Shown here: positions 31,821 through 41,302 of the stretch, piece by piece | How the letters are laid out: the number at the start of each line of letters is the position of its first letter | How positions within the stretch are numbered: the stretch's first letter is position 1 | Source: an uncultured Kangiellaceae bacterium | Lineage (GTDB): Bacteria > Pseudomonadota > Gammaproteobacteria > Enterobacterales > Kangiellaceae | NCBI GenBank assembly: GCA_905479925.1 | Contig: CAJQOL010000146.1 | Location: forward strand, 1-50,350 | Length of the DNA stretch: 50,350 nt | Reading direction: 5' to 3' | Position numbers and translations under genes: made by a program | The notes under the pieces: model-generated | The model's database searches: none | Seen by the model: the letters and a program-made list of their open reading frames with translations, nothing else | What the model was told of the DNA's origin: nothing

Positions 31821-34667
31821 CTAAATAGAATAATCAATAACTTCATATCCAAGCGCTTCTAATTGTGGTTTAAGTGTTTTTGCATCACCAACCACAAGAA
31901 TCAGCATCTCTTCTATTTTTAAGTGTTTCGCTGCGAGTTCGTTAATTTCCTTAGCAGTTATTTTTTCAACAATTTCAGCCTGATCAGCAACGAATTTAGG
32001 CGTTAAGTCATGTTCTAAAATTTTCCCCAGAAAACGTAATTTAGCTCTAGGAGTTTCGTACTTAAGCGCGTCTCCCTGATTAATTGCATTACGCATAAAT
32101 TCTAGTTCTACATCAGTAATTCCATTTTCTTGATAGTTCTTTATTTCATTCACAAACTCAACTATTGATTTATCTGTAGCATCTGCTCTTACTTGAGCGG
32201 TAGCTGAATAGCCGCCTGTCAATTTAGTCCCCCAAAAATATGACCGGGCACCATAGGTATAACCTTTATCTTCCCTTAGATTTAGGTTTATTCGGCTATT
32301 GAATGCTCCTCCTAGAACGAAATTCATTAGGGTTGCTTTGTAAAATTCACCTGTAATGTCTTCTTTCATTCCGCGTCGACCTATCCTAATCGCCGACTGC
32401 GCTGCTTCATCTTTGTTCACTAGATAAACAACTCCCATTTTGGTACTAGGGGTGACAATATCCAGCTCTAGTTTAGGAGCTTTGCCCGTCCAACTATCGA
32501 AAACAGATAGGGACTTCATTAACCCCTTTTCATCCATATCAGAAACCACTATCAACTCTGAACCCGCAGGTTTAACATAGGTCGAGTGGAACATTTTCAC
32601 ATCATCGATTAGCAATGATTTAACTGTTTCCTCGGTCCCGCCTGTTGGTGTAGCTGCTATGTTGTCTGCATTTAACAGCTCTCGATAAGCAGTACTTGCC
32701 AAATATCCTGCATCTTTCTTACTTGTTAAGATTCCCTGAACAGAGTTGGCCTGAACTCGAGCAAACTCTTGCGCTTTAAAAGCAGGCTGAAGTAGCTTCT
32801 CCTTTGCAAGAGCCAAAGTTGCATCAAGATTTTTTGTTAAGCTACTGATATTAACATTCATGTACTCATTGCCGGCGCTAAAACTAATGCTACTCCCTAA
32901 TAGTTCTAGTTTCTTAGCCATTTCCTCTGGACTGCTATTCGTCGTTGACTCATTTAACATTTGAGTTAATAAACTTAATGTACCCGCTTTCTCCTTCGCT
33001 TCATGGTAATGACCTGCAGGAATTTTTAGCAACAGAGACGTTGTTGGTGTTTCAATACTTTGAGCTCCCAAAACCTTGATACCGTTTGCCATTTCTTGTT
33101 GCCACATTTGCGGAACATCCACAGGTGCGTTTGCACCAGCAACCGGTATTTTACTTCGGTCAAAGCTATCTTTTGCTTTGCGTAACGCAAGATCATCATT
33201 TGACGTTTCAGTTTCAGTAACCAATTGCATTACCGGAGGCTCAAAATTATCTTTCGCTGCAATACTCGCAATTTGACCGTTAGGAACAATGCTCATGATC
33301 ACTGAGCCCTTTCCTTTCAAGTATTTTTTATAGACTCTATTAACATCTTCCTTAGAAACGTTTGCATATCTTGCCATTTCCTGCTCGATGTAATTAGGTG
33401 TCTCCACAAAGGTTTCATTTGCTGCAAGTTGGCTGACTTTTCCACTAACGCTTTGTAAACCAAAAATCATCCTCGCTTCCATTGCCGCCTTTACTTTATC
33501 CAAATCATCTTGTTCAACTCCACGCTGTTCAAACTCGGCTAAAGAATCACGCATGATTTTCTCTAAGTCGGCTAGTGTCTTTCCAGACGCCGGGTGTGGC
33601 AAAGCTAACATATTAAAAGTACAAGACAATTCGGAGCACGGGTGGCTCACACTCGCTTGCACAGCAAATTGAGTTTTTTGAAGGTTCTTATAAAAAATTG
33701 AAGTTTTTCCACCACCTAATATTTGAGAAAGAATATCCAACGGTGCTTCATCCGCATGACGTCCATGGACGGTCGGAAACGACATATAAATCAATGGCAA
33801 TTGAACATTGTCTTCCATTGATATATAACGATCGGCATCCAAAGTTACCATAGCTTTTGCAGGCATTTGAGTTTCTGGCCCCGTAGGAATAGAGCCGAAG
33901 TATTTAACTACCATTTCCAGTGATTTTTTTTCGTCGAAATCTCCGCCGATGGTAAGAGTGGCATTGTTAGGGCCATACCATTTCAAAAAAAATCGCTTAA
34001 GGTCGTTTAAATCCGCTCGATTTAAATCTTCCATATAACCAATAACCGGCCAGGAATATGGGTGCCCCACAGGGTATAACGCTTGAGAGACTCTTTCCCA
34101 TAAGCGGCCATAAGGTCGATTATCAACTCGTTGACCTCGTTCATTTTTTACCGTCTCCCGCTGAACCTCAAATTTTTCTTGAGTAACGGCATCGACCAAA
34201 AAACCCATTCTGTCGGCTTCTAACCAGAGCATTTTCTCTAGTTGGTTTGCCGGGACCGTTTGGTAGTAATTAGTTCGGTCAGTATTAGTCGTTCCGTTCA
34301 TTGTTCCGCCAGCTTCAGTAACTAGCTTAAAATGTTGCTCATCAGCGACGTTTTCTGAGCCCTGAAACATCATATGTTCAAAGAAATGAGCAAAACCAGA
34401 CTTACCGATCTCCTCTCTTCCTGAACCAACATGATAAGTCACATCAACGTGAACCAATGGATCGGATTTATCTTCATGTAATATTAATGTTAAGCCATTA
34501 TCCAACTGATACTTTTTATAAGGTATCAGCGTTTTACCAGCTTCCGCCTTAATTTCTTCTATGAAAGTCACTCCAGCAACGGAATTATCAACTTGCGAAA
34601 CTTCTTTTTCACTCGGACTGCAGCCAAATAAAACAGCTACAGCGAGACTTAATGTTATTTTTCTCAA
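31821..34667 (-). CDS. M16-family zinc peptidase lipoprotein, two-domain
   Basis: The 948-aa protein has a lipoprotein signal (MRKITLSLAVAVLFGC). The first half carries the inverted zinc motif HFFEHMMF (H94, E97, H98) with the third ligand region ETVKNERGQ (about 171-179), the signature of the M16 family. The second half repeats the fold without an HxxEH, as in pitrilysin-type single chains that close over the substrate. The stretch GKSGFAHFFEHMMFQGSENV and the later RVDNRPYGRLWERV are typical of the outer-membrane-anchored members. They degrade short peptides; the specific target is unknown. An upstream minus-strand gap of 235 bp separates it from the exported amidohydrolase. Confidence 0.92.
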   Translation of the reverse strand: MRKITLSLAVAVLFGCSPSEKEVSQVDNSVAGVTFIEEIKAEAGKTLIPYKKYQLDNGLTLILHEDKSDPLVHVDVTYHVGSGREEIGKSGFAHFFEHMMFQGSENVADEQHFKLVTEAGGTMNGTTNTDRTNYYQTVPANQLEKMLWLEADRMGFLVDAVTQEKFEVQRETVKNERGQRVDNRPYGRLWERVSQALYPVGHPYSWPVIGYMEDLNRADLNDLKRFFLKWYGPNNATLTIGGDFDEKKSLEMVVKYFGSIPTGPETQMPAKAMVTLDADRYISMEDNVQLPLIYMSFPTVHGRHADEAPLDILSQILGGGKTSIFYKNLQKTQFAVQASVSHPCSELSCTFNMLALPHPASGKTLADLEKIMRDSLAEFEQRGVEQDDLDKVKAAMEARMIFGLQSVSGKVSQLAANETFVETPNYIEQEMARYANVSKEDVNRVYKKYLKGKGSVIMSIVPNGQIASIAAKDNFEPPVMQLVTETETSNDDLALRKAKDSFDRSKIPVAGANAPVDVPQMWQQEMANGIKVLGAQSIETPTTSLLLKIPAGHYHEAKEKAGTLSLLTQMLNESTTNSSPEEMAKKLELLGSSISFSAGNEYMNVNISSLTKNLDATLALAKEKLLQPAFKAQEFARVQANSVQGILTSKKDAGYLASTAYRELLNADNIAATPTGGTEETVKSLLIDDVKMFHSTYVKPAGSELIVVSDMDEKGLMKSLSVFDSWTGKAPKLELDIVTPSTKMGVVYLVNKDEAAQSAIRIGRRGMKEDITGEFYKATLMNFVLGGAFNSRINLNLREDKGYTYGARSYFWGTKLTGGYSATAQVRADATDKSIVEFVNEIKNYQENGITDVELEFMRNAINQGDALKYETPRAKLRFLGKILEHDLTPKFVADQAEIVEKITAKEINELAAKHLKIEEMLILVVGDAKTLKPQLEALGYEVIDYSI

Positions 34668-34902
34668 TGTCTTCTCCTGGATAACAAGCCTTTCGGCACT
34701 ATGTTCAATAGATTTATTTTTATCAGTCTCGACAAAAACAGGTCGAACAATGGCCGAAACGAGATTGGCATTGACTCTAACCTATTTTCCAAAACAGAGC
34801 TAGGGTAGGATTCACATGGACGAAGAAATCAAACGACTCAACCTAAATCAACTTTCGACCTAACGGCTACTCTTCCTGCCCGTAATTCTAATAAGTCGAT
34901 AT

Positions 34903-36468
34903 TCACTGGGTTTGTGCTTTTTCCTTCTTAACTAATTTTTTAACGTCTTCTAACAGCAGTTTCGCATCAAAGACTATACCGTCTTTAATCGTATATTTAA
35001 CACCACCGACGGTTACTGGTTTATTCTGTTCATTAAGTTTCACATGTCCAGTACCGTACAGCGTTTTAAAATTCGCTAGTGGATTTTCTTCTACAACAAC
35101 GAGATCCGCATATTTCCCAATCGAAATAGAACCGATCTGCTCCTCCATTCCAAGGGCTTCTGCGCCATTAATGGTCGCAGATTTAATAACCTCTAGAGGG
35201 TGAAAACCAGCCTCCTGCAATAACTCCAGCTCCCTAATGTATCCAAAGCCATAAGTTTTATAGATAAATCCTGAGTCGCTTCCTGTCGTGACTCTACCGC
35301 CATGGTTTTTATAATCATCAATAAACGCCATCCAACGTTGGTAATTATTCTTCCAGTTAATTTCGTCCTGGGTTGTCCAATCAAACCAATACGAACCGTG
35401 AGCATATCTGCTTGCTTGGAAAAATTTCCAAAGTCTCGGTGATGTGTATTCTTTATGCCAGTCAGCATTTCTTTCTCGCATAAGGTCTCTACTAGCTTCA
35501 TAAATTGTCATAGTCGGATTGATGGTAAAGTCTAAACTAATTAATTCGTCACGTACCGCATTCCACTTTTCACTTCCAGGTGCTGCTGCTTGAAGCCAAA
35601 GTTTTCCAGCTTCTCCAAATCGGTGCTGCTCATTGTTGTAGTTATAATCTAGGGGATAATTTTGAATCACCTGATCTTCAAACATGGCTTCTGGTAAGCC
35701 ATACCAATGTTCCATGGTGGTTAAACCTAAACGAGCGCTATCGAGGGCATTTAAATGGGTAACATCTAATTGCGCATGATGCATCGCGGTACCGAGTCCT
35801 TGTTTTTTAGCTTCTTCAATCGCTGCTTTAAATATTTTGGGATTGGTTCCTCCAAACTTAATACCTTTAGCACCTTGCTTCGCTATTTTCCGAACCCATG
35901 CTTTCGCCTCTTTTTCCGTACGTCGTGTTGTTCCCCAACCAAAACCAAAATAGGGAACAATGCGAGGAGCACTGATTTGGTTCTTTTGACTGGCTTTAAC
36001 ATGACGCATTACAAATTCAGCGCCATTAAAACTACCAGGTTCCCTGACCGTTGTTATTCCGTGGGCTAACCAAAGTTTTAACGAATATTCCGCGCTAGAC
36101 ATTTGATGGGAGCCCCCCATATGTCCATGCATATCAATAAAGCCCGGCATTACGTAATGACCTTCAAGGTGTAATTCTTTGTCTCCAGCGTTTGCTACCG
36201 GTCTTGGTTTTATGATGGGAACGCCGGGATGACCGACATCAACAATATCAACGATACGATTTTTCTCAATAACTATATCGACAGGTCCCCTTGGTGGAGC
36301 CCCTTCACCGTTAATGAAAATAACGCCTCTCAAAATCAATTGATTAAACGGCCCTTCACCTCGAAACCTGTCCGGTGCGTTTTCCGGCGGCGCGGCTTCG
36401 ACCAACAGTATTTGACTAAAGAATGCCAATAGAACAAGCGGGAAAATTAAATTTCTTAACTGAGACAT
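34903..36468 (-). CDS. Exported metal-dependent amidohydrolase (imidazolonepropionase-like)
   Basis: The 521-aa protein has a Sec signal (LIFPLVLLAFFSQILLVEA, cleavage about 26) and a proline-rich mature start. Metal-site motifs are MPGFIDMHGHMGG (HxH), AKGIKFGG (a Lys region at the metal centre), TAMHHAQLD, TTMEHWYGLP and VTTGSDSGFI. The last segment, SIGKYADLVVVEENPLANF, is the standard C-terminus of the beta-sandwich domain. Family members in the periplasm cleave dipeptides or cyclic imides. It is similar in secretion but not in detail to the other amidohydrolase at 7526. Its downstream neighbour on the same strand is the M16 peptidase, so both may serve peptide scavenging. The substrate is unknown. 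Confidence 0.9.
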   Translation of the reverse strand: MSQLRNLIFPLVLLAFFSQILLVEAAPPENAPDRFRGEGPFNQLILRGVIFINGEGAPPRGPVDIVIEKNRIVDIVDVGHPGVPIIKPRPVANAGDKELHLEGHYVMPGFIDMHGHMGGSHQMSSAEYSLKLWLAHGITTVREPGSFNGAEFVMRHVKASQKNQISAPRIVPYFGFGWGTTRRTEKEAKAWVRKIAKQGAKGIKFGGTNPKIFKAAIEEAKKQGLGTAMHHAQLDVTHLNALDSARLGLTTMEHWYGLPEAMFEDQVIQNYPLDYNYNNEQHRFGEAGKLWLQAAAPGSEKWNAVRDELISLDFTINPTMTIYEASRDLMRERNADWHKEYTSPRLWKFFQASRYAHGSYWFDWTTQDEINWKNNYQRWMAFIDDYKNHGGRVTTGSDSGFIYKTYGFGYIRELELLQEAGFHPLEVIKSATINGAEALGMEEQIGSISIGKYADLVVVEENPLANFKTLYGTGHVKLNEQNKPVTVGGVKYTIKDGIVFDAKLLLEDVKKLVKKEKAQTQ

Positions 36469-36591
36469 TATGATTCCTTATTATTATTCTAGATCAAGAT
36501 GACAAGCTGAATTTGAACCGAATCTAATGACGAATATTAACAGTCAAAACTGTCAACATTAGCCAACAACGCTTATGCGTTTTACCTACCA

Positions 36592-37425
36592 TTATTTAGC
36601 TAAACGAATTCCATTACCGTCGAAAGTGATTTTCCTATTTTTGTAAAGTTTACCAATCGCGGCTTTGAAAACTTTCTTGCTCACCGCAAACTTTTGATAG
36701 ATAACATCGGGAGCGGTTTTGTCGTTGATAGGATAAAAACCATCATTATCCTGCAGTAATTTGATAATTGTCGCCTGCAACGAACCATCGCGTTTTTCTC
36801 CGCCCATTTCGGTCAGTGTCATATCTAAACGACCATCGGGACGAACATTTTTAACATAGGCGGTTAGCGCGTTGCCATATTTTAATGGCTGAATCACATC
36901 GCTTTTATGAAGCACTCCCCAAAACTTAGAGTTAACGATCATTTTATAACCAATATCAGTCTTATCTCCGACAATAACTTTCACTTTCTGTCCGGTTTTA
37001 ACACCGTGAGTTTCCGCTTTTACAAAACGATTCAGTTTAGAGCTAGCGGCGATGCGTCCGGTATTGTCGGTGTATATAGCGACAATATGGCGCTCTCCCG
37101 TTTTCATTGGCGTGCTTTGCTGACCAAAAGGTGCAAATAAATCTTTAGGCAGCCCCCAGTCTAAAAATGCTCCTACATCATTACAGGACACCACTTGCAG
37201 ACAAGCAATTTCACCAACAGCAGCCCGTGGCTTCTTAGTGGTAGCGACGGCCTCGTCATCGGAGTTACGGTAAACAAACACTTCAATTTTATCACCGGCT
37301 TCGCAAAAGTCTGGAGTCTGTCCCTTTGGCAAGAACAACTCTCCCAATTGCCCCCCAGCCAAGAAGGTACCTCTTCCCGTTTTTCTCACAATTTTGAGAA
37401 AGTTATATTGGCCAAAACTAACCAT
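36592..37425 (-). CDS. cvfB: CvfB-type S1 RNA-binding protein
   Basis: The 277-aa protein has an early small beta-barrel (GQYNFLKIVRKTGRGTFLAGGQLGELFLPK), then S1-like domains (VGEIACLQVVSCNDVGAFLDWGLPKDLFAPFG; ERHIVAIYTDNTGRIAASSK; GYKMIVNSKFWGVLHKSD), and a C-terminal winged helix (SLQATIIKLLQDNDGFYPINDKTAPDVIYQKFAVSKKVFKAAIGKL). This is the order of the CvfB/YitL family, which binds RNA and affects virulence-factor expression in Staphylococcus. The role in proteobacteria is not established. It begins 22 bp after the bioD stop and so probably shares the bio transcript. Confidence 0.88.
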   Translation of the reverse strand: MVSFGQYNFLKIVRKTGRGTFLAGGQLGELFLPKGQTPDFCEAGDKIEVFVYRNSDDEAVATTKKPRAAVGEIACLQVVSCNDVGAFLDWGLPKDLFAPFGQQSTPMKTGERHIVAIYTDNTGRIAASSKLNRFVKAETHGVKTGQKVKVIVGDKTDIGYKMIVNSKFWGVLHKSDVIQPLKYGNALTAYVKNVRPDGRLDMTLTEMGGEKRDGSLQATIIKLLQDNDGFYPINDKTAPDVIYQKFAVSKKVFKAAIGKLYKNRKITFDGNGIRLAK

Positions 37426-37447
37426 AGGTCTCGCTGCTCTTTGTTTG

Positions 37448-38134
37448 CTACTCGATTAAAGGCGCTATATTAACATACTCGCATGCCTCATGAATCTTAT
37501 TATCTGAGGTTAAAAGAGGTATTTGTCCCAATAAAGGGGCACAGATTAAACTATTTAAGGTTTGAATATTTTGCTCAAAGACAGGCATATCATGGCAAAC
37601 CTTGTTTGCCACCCAGCCTATGAGCTTAAGTCCCGTTGATTGAATCGATGCTTGAGTTAAAAGGGCGTGATTGATACAACCTAGTTTTATGTCAACAACC
37701 AGGACAACTTCCGTCGACTCGGCTACAGCAAAATCGGCCAAGGTTTGATGGTTATTCAAAGGAACTAACCAGCCACCAGCCCCCTCAACTAAAACAATAT
37801 CAGTATGATACTGGTCTAAATCACAAGCTTTTTGAAGCCCTTTTACATTGAGTTCAACATCGGCAAGTTGAGCAGCTATATGTGGAGCAATCGCGGGACG
37901 AAGGGCTACTGGATTGACCTTTTCGTAGTCCATGTCTTGTTGCATAGCGCGTTGTAACATCAACGCATCTTCATTGACCCATTGGCCATCTACCAACTCG
38001 CAGCCTGCAGCCACAGGTTTTACAGCGGAAACCGTCATAGAATGACGCTGAAAGAGCTCTACTAAACAGCAACTCACCAGAGTCTTTCCAACTTCAGTAT
38101 CGGTGCCAGTAATAAATATTTTTTTCTGCTTAAT
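37448..38134 (-). CDS. bioD: ATP-dependent dethiobiotin synthetase (BioD), apparent ATT start
   Basis: BioD closes the ureido ring of 7,8-diaminopelargonate with CO2 and ATP. The P-loop ITGTDTEVGKT is encoded upstream of the first standard start (GTG 38077), so the gene must begin further up. An in-frame TAA ends at 38144. Between that and the P-loop no ATG, GTG or TTG exists in this frame, while ATT at 38134-38132 yields MKQKKIFITGTDTEVGKT, an ideal BioD start (228 aa). Other landmarks are VSAVKPVAAGCE, LVEGAGGWLVPL and VLVVDIKLGCINHALLT. The ribosome site (AAAGAAAAAAG) is only purine-rich. Alternatives: a sequencing error of ATG to ATT, or a recent start-codon mutation. It is last of the bio genes. 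Confidence 0.85.
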   Translation of the reverse strand: MKQKKIFITGTDTEVGKTLVSCCLVELFQRHSMTVSAVKPVAAGCELVDGQWVNEDALMLQRAMQQDMDYEKVNPVALRPAIAPHIAAQLADVELNVKGLQKACDLDQYHTDIVLVEGAGGWLVPLNNHQTLADFAVAESTEVVLVVDIKLGCINHALLTQASIQSTGLKLIGWVANKVCHDMPVFEQNIQTLNSLICAPLLGQIPLLTSDNKIHEACEYVNIAPLIE

Positions 38135-38226
38135 CTTTTTTCTTTAATACTGAACTATAAATTTTATTCGGCTCAATCGGTTTTATTGGCAGGCTTAATC
38201 GACAGATTCAAACGCCCGGCTTAGTA

Positions 38227-39069
38227 TTACTTAACAACATTTACCGGGTAAGTATGATAATCACCTTTCGGCTTTTCTTTTTTCTTCCACGCATGTCCAA
38301 AAACGACTTCGTAGGTTGCTGGCAATTGACCGTCGTCCCATCGAAAATTTTCATAGGCAGCTTTTAATGACTCAAATTTATTCTTTCCCATAAGGCCTTT
38401 GCTGCGATTACTATCAATATTATGTGCGCCAATTGCTTTTAGGTCTTTCATAAGGCCAATCATGGTTTCATAGGTAAGCGTAATAATATCTCTATCCATA
38501 ACGGTGTTCTCAAAATGGGCAGCATGAACTTGATCACCTATAATATGCATATCCATAAAATTGTTAACGTGCACGCCACTATCAACCTGCTGCCAGCTCT
38601 GTTTAAGTTCAGTTAACGTATCTGGCCCAAGGCTTGAAAATATCAACAGTCCACCAGGCTTCAATACTCTATTAAGTTCTTTATAGACTTGCTTGCTTTC
38701 AATTAACCACTGCACGGTTAGGTTTGAAAAAATGAGCTCGAAGCTGTTGTCTTCAAATGGTAAATCATCGATATCGGCCACTTGATAATCTATGCGAGTA
38801 AATAAACCATTACTCTTTTTAGCTTCATCAATCATTCCCGGCGCAATATCAATTCCTGTGACTTTAGCTTTGGAAAATAACTTGTTCAGTTTGCGTGAAC
38901 AAAGCCCGGTTCCACAACCAGCATCAAGAATAGCGCTTGGCGAAATATTCATAACGTCCAAACGTTCAAACAGCCTCTCCGCCACCTCCTTTTGCAGGAA
39001 AGCTGACGACTCATAAGTAGACGCGGCTTGGCTAAATGATTGTGCAATTGCACTTTTTGGTAAATTCAT
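38227..39069 (-). CDS. bioC: Malonyl-ACP O-methyltransferase (BioC)
   Basis: The start is ATG 39069 (280 aa), because GTGGGA just ahead of it resembles a ribosome site; a GTG at 39078 adds three residues. Class I methyltransferase motifs are AILDAGCGTGLCSRKL, VTGIDIAPGMI and DLPFEDNSFELIFSNLTVQWL (BioC-specific). Later landmarks include LKAIGAHN and MGKNKFESLKAAYENFR. BioC methylates malonyl-ACP so that fatty-acid synthesis can extend it to pimeloyl-ACP methyl ester. The order bioH then bioC is the standard one in many gammaproteobacteria. A 92-bp gap to bioD is longer than other gaps in the cluster. Confidence 0.94.
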   Translation of the reverse strand: MNLPKSAIAQSFSQAASTYESSAFLQKEVAERLFERLDVMNISPSAILDAGCGTGLCSRKLNKLFSKAKVTGIDIAPGMIDEAKKSNGLFTRIDYQVADIDDLPFEDNSFELIFSNLTVQWLIESKQVYKELNRVLKPGGLLIFSSLGPDTLTELKQSWQQVDSGVHVNNFMDMHIIGDQVHAAHFENTVMDRDIITLTYETMIGLMKDLKAIGAHNIDSNRSKGLMGKNKFESLKAAYENFRWDDGQLPATYEVVFGHAWKKKEKPKGDYHTYPVNVVK

Positions 39070-39170
39070 AATTCCCACTTGTATACATACAACACACTTA
39101 TTTCAGTGCTAAATAATAACTCATAATCATTGGTCTTTACCTATGAGTGTTTGTCGATAGTCGTTGCCAA

Positions 39171-40001
39171 TTAGCTTTGATCTAAAAGAAACGAGTTAAT
39201 TGACGATATAAAGGCTTCACGCTCCGAAAGAAAAGGCGAATGTCCTGACTTCATAAACATCTTCGATTGGCTTTCTGGCACTAAATTGGAAATATATTTA
39301 GCGGCTCTCCTAGGCACCAAGGTATCGAGCTTGCCATAAATTCTTAACAGCGGCATGGATAGTCGCTGCAAAGCAGAAATGAGATCTGCATCATGCAAAA
39401 TAGCTAACCCACCTGACAATGCCACTTCAGAGGGCACGCCATGTTCAAAAACCGTAGACTTAAGACTGGCAATATCAGCTTTTTGGGTTGGGCTGCCCAT
39501 AGTTTGAATACTCAGAAATTTTATCAGGGTCCCTCTAAAATCTTTATTTAGATAACCTATAAAACTCTCAAGTACATCGCGCTGCATTGCAAATGGCCAA
39601 TCGTCATCAATCACAAATTTAGGACTTGAAGCCACCGTAATCAACTTACTTATTCGCTCAGCATACCTGTCGGCAACCGCGCTAGCAACAACTCCCCCAA
39701 GCGACCAACCACAAAGAAAGGTTTTATCTGGCAAAACTGAAACAACAGAGTCGACCAAGAAATCTAAATCATAGACTCGCTTAGAAGATTCCCAACTTTC
39801 TTGGCTAAGGGTACTTTTCCCAAAACCAGGAAGGTCAATGTTATGTACGGTATAATGTTTCTCCAACTCTGGGATGAGCGCTTTCCAAATACCACCATGT
39901 AACCCCCATCCATGAATAAGGGCTAAATTAGGCCCCTGTCCAGAAACGGAAACAAAAGGAAAACTATCGGTCATGGCTGCCTTGCTCATTTCGTTTCTCA
40001 T
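39171..40001 (-). CDS. bioH: Pimeloyl-ACP methyl ester carboxylesterase (BioH)
   Basis: BioH removes the methyl group from pimeloyl-ACP methyl ester. The alpha/beta hydrolase has LALIHGWGLHGGIW (oxyanion loop), nucleophile CGWSLGG (S100), acid YGKLDTLVP (D226) and KSGHSPFLSE (H254), counted from ATG 40001. Three in-frame ATGs (40001, 39989, 39974) are possible starts. The last, MTDSFPFVSVSGQGPN, has an AAGG before it and matches the E. coli length, so the true start may be 39974. The gene begins five bases from the bioF stop, consistent with one transcript. Confidence 0.94.
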   Translation of the reverse strand: MRNEMSKAAMTDSFPFVSVSGQGPNLALIHGWGLHGGIWKALIPELEKHYTVHNIDLPGFGKSTLSQESWESSKRVYDLDFLVDSVVSVLPDKTFLCGWSLGGVVASAVADRYAERISKLITVASSPKFVIDDDWPFAMQRDVLESFIGYLNKDFRGTLIKFLSIQTMGSPTQKADIASLKSTVFEHGVPSEVALSGGLAILHDADLISALQRLSMPLLRIYGKLDTLVPRRAAKYISNLVPESQSKMFMKSGHSPFLSEREAFISSINSFLLDQS

Positions 40002-40006
40002 AATAA

Positions 40007-41200
40007 TCAGCCGTCACTAACACAAGCTTTTTTAAGGGATTCAACTAACTTCTTAATATCATCGTTTGTATGGGCTGCACTTAACGTTATCCTTAGTCTA
40101 TCGGTATTAGCAGCAACCGTTGGCGGTCGAATGGCTCCTACCAAAATACCGTCGTCTTTTAGACGTTGACTAACCCTAATAAGCGCTTGGGTATTGCCAA
40201 TAACGATTGGTTGAATTGCAGTATTCGATTCTAAGAGTTTAAGCGACGTTTGTTTTATAAGCTTTTTAAAACGGCCAATATTTTGATTTAAACGATCAAT
40301 TATTTGTGGGTTTCTTGATAAGAAATCTAAGTTATCTCGGTTCGCTTCAGCAACAATCGCCGGCATTGCCGTTGTGTAAATATACGGTCTTGCCGTTTGA
40401 ACCAAATAATCTATCAATACCTTGCTACCACTAACAAAAGCACCGTAGCCTCCAAGCGCTTTTCCCAATGTCCCCATAACAACCGGAAGCTGCCCTTGAC
40501 TTAAATTAAAGTATTCGCAACAACCCTGCCCCGAATGACCTAACACGCCAAATCCATGGGCATCATCGACAATCAAATGGGCGGAATATTTTTTACATAG
40601 GCCAGCAATTTGATCCAACGGAGCAATATCTCCATCCATACTAAACACGCTATCGGTCACCACCCATTTATGTCTTGCAGATTTTTTAAGTCTTCGCTCC
40701 AGCGATGCTAAATCACAGTGAGCGTAACGAACAGAATCACTATTGGATAGTTGAGAACCGTCAATCAACGAGGCATGATTCAGCTTATCTGAGATGATGA
40801 CATCACCTTTTTTAGCTAATGATTGTAAGATTGCAAGATTTGCCATGTAACCAGAAGAGAAAGTTAATGCCGCTTCTCTGTTTTGAAAGCTTGCCAATTC
40901 ACCTTCTAATTGTTGGTGCGCTTGGTGATGCCCGCTAACTAAGTGAGAAGCGCCGCTACCAAACCCAACCGAATTTACCTTAGATTTAATCGTTTCTATA
41001 GCGTGTTGACGGTTGGCTAATCCAAGGTAATCATTAGAAGAAAAATTCAACATGGACTGCTTGTTGAAAACAATATGACTTGCTTGCGGGGAATCAACGA
41101 CTGCCCGTTCTCGATAAAGCCCCTGCGCCTTTTTATCAGATAGTTCAAGGGCCAGTGCTTTTTCGAGTGGGCATGCTTGGTTGTTTAATGAAATAGACAA
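40007..41200 (-). CDS. bioF: 8-amino-7-oxononanoate synthase (BioF)
   Basis: The 397-aa alpha-oxoamine synthase condenses pimeloyl-ACP with alanine. Landmarks are LNFSSNDYLGLA, GSGASHLVSGHHQAHQQLE, FSSGYMANLAIL, IISDKLNHASLIDGS, VVTDSVFSMDGDIAPL, LIVDDAHGFGVLG and the PLP lysine in VVMGTLGKALGGYG (K247). The C-terminus IRPPTVAANTDRLRITLSAAHT is the family substrate-binding end. Length fits the family. It lies 102 bp downstream of the bioB stop and ends just ahead of bioH. Confidence 0.96.
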   Translation of the reverse strand: MSISLNNQACPLEKALALELSDKKAQGLYRERAVVDSPQASHIVFNKQSMLNFSSNDYLGLANRQHAIETIKSKVNSVGFGSGASHLVSGHHQAHQQLEGELASFQNREAALTFSSGYMANLAILQSLAKKGDVIISDKLNHASLIDGSQLSNSDSVRYAHCDLASLERRLKKSARHKWVVTDSVFSMDGDIAPLDQIAGLCKKYSAHLIVDDAHGFGVLGHSGQGCCEYFNLSQGQLPVVMGTLGKALGGYGAFVSGSKVLIDYLVQTARPYIYTTAMPAIVAEANRDNLDFLSRNPQIIDRLNQNIGRFKKLIKQTSLKLLESNTAIQPIVIGNTQALIRVSQRLKDDGILVGAIRPPTVAANTDRLRITLSAAHTNDDIKKLVESLKKACVSDG

Positions 41201-41302
41201 AGTCGTTTTAAAATCGCTGTTATTTTACGGTTGGATGGCTACTTTATACCATTCTCGCTATTTGAAGCCAATAAAGCGATTAGTCTCGCAAAGCCGTTAA
41301 AG

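Noticed and set aside
37448-38077. GTG at 38077 as bioD start
   Set aside because: It would remove the P-loop, which is encoded in frame just upstream; the ATT start explains the whole protein.
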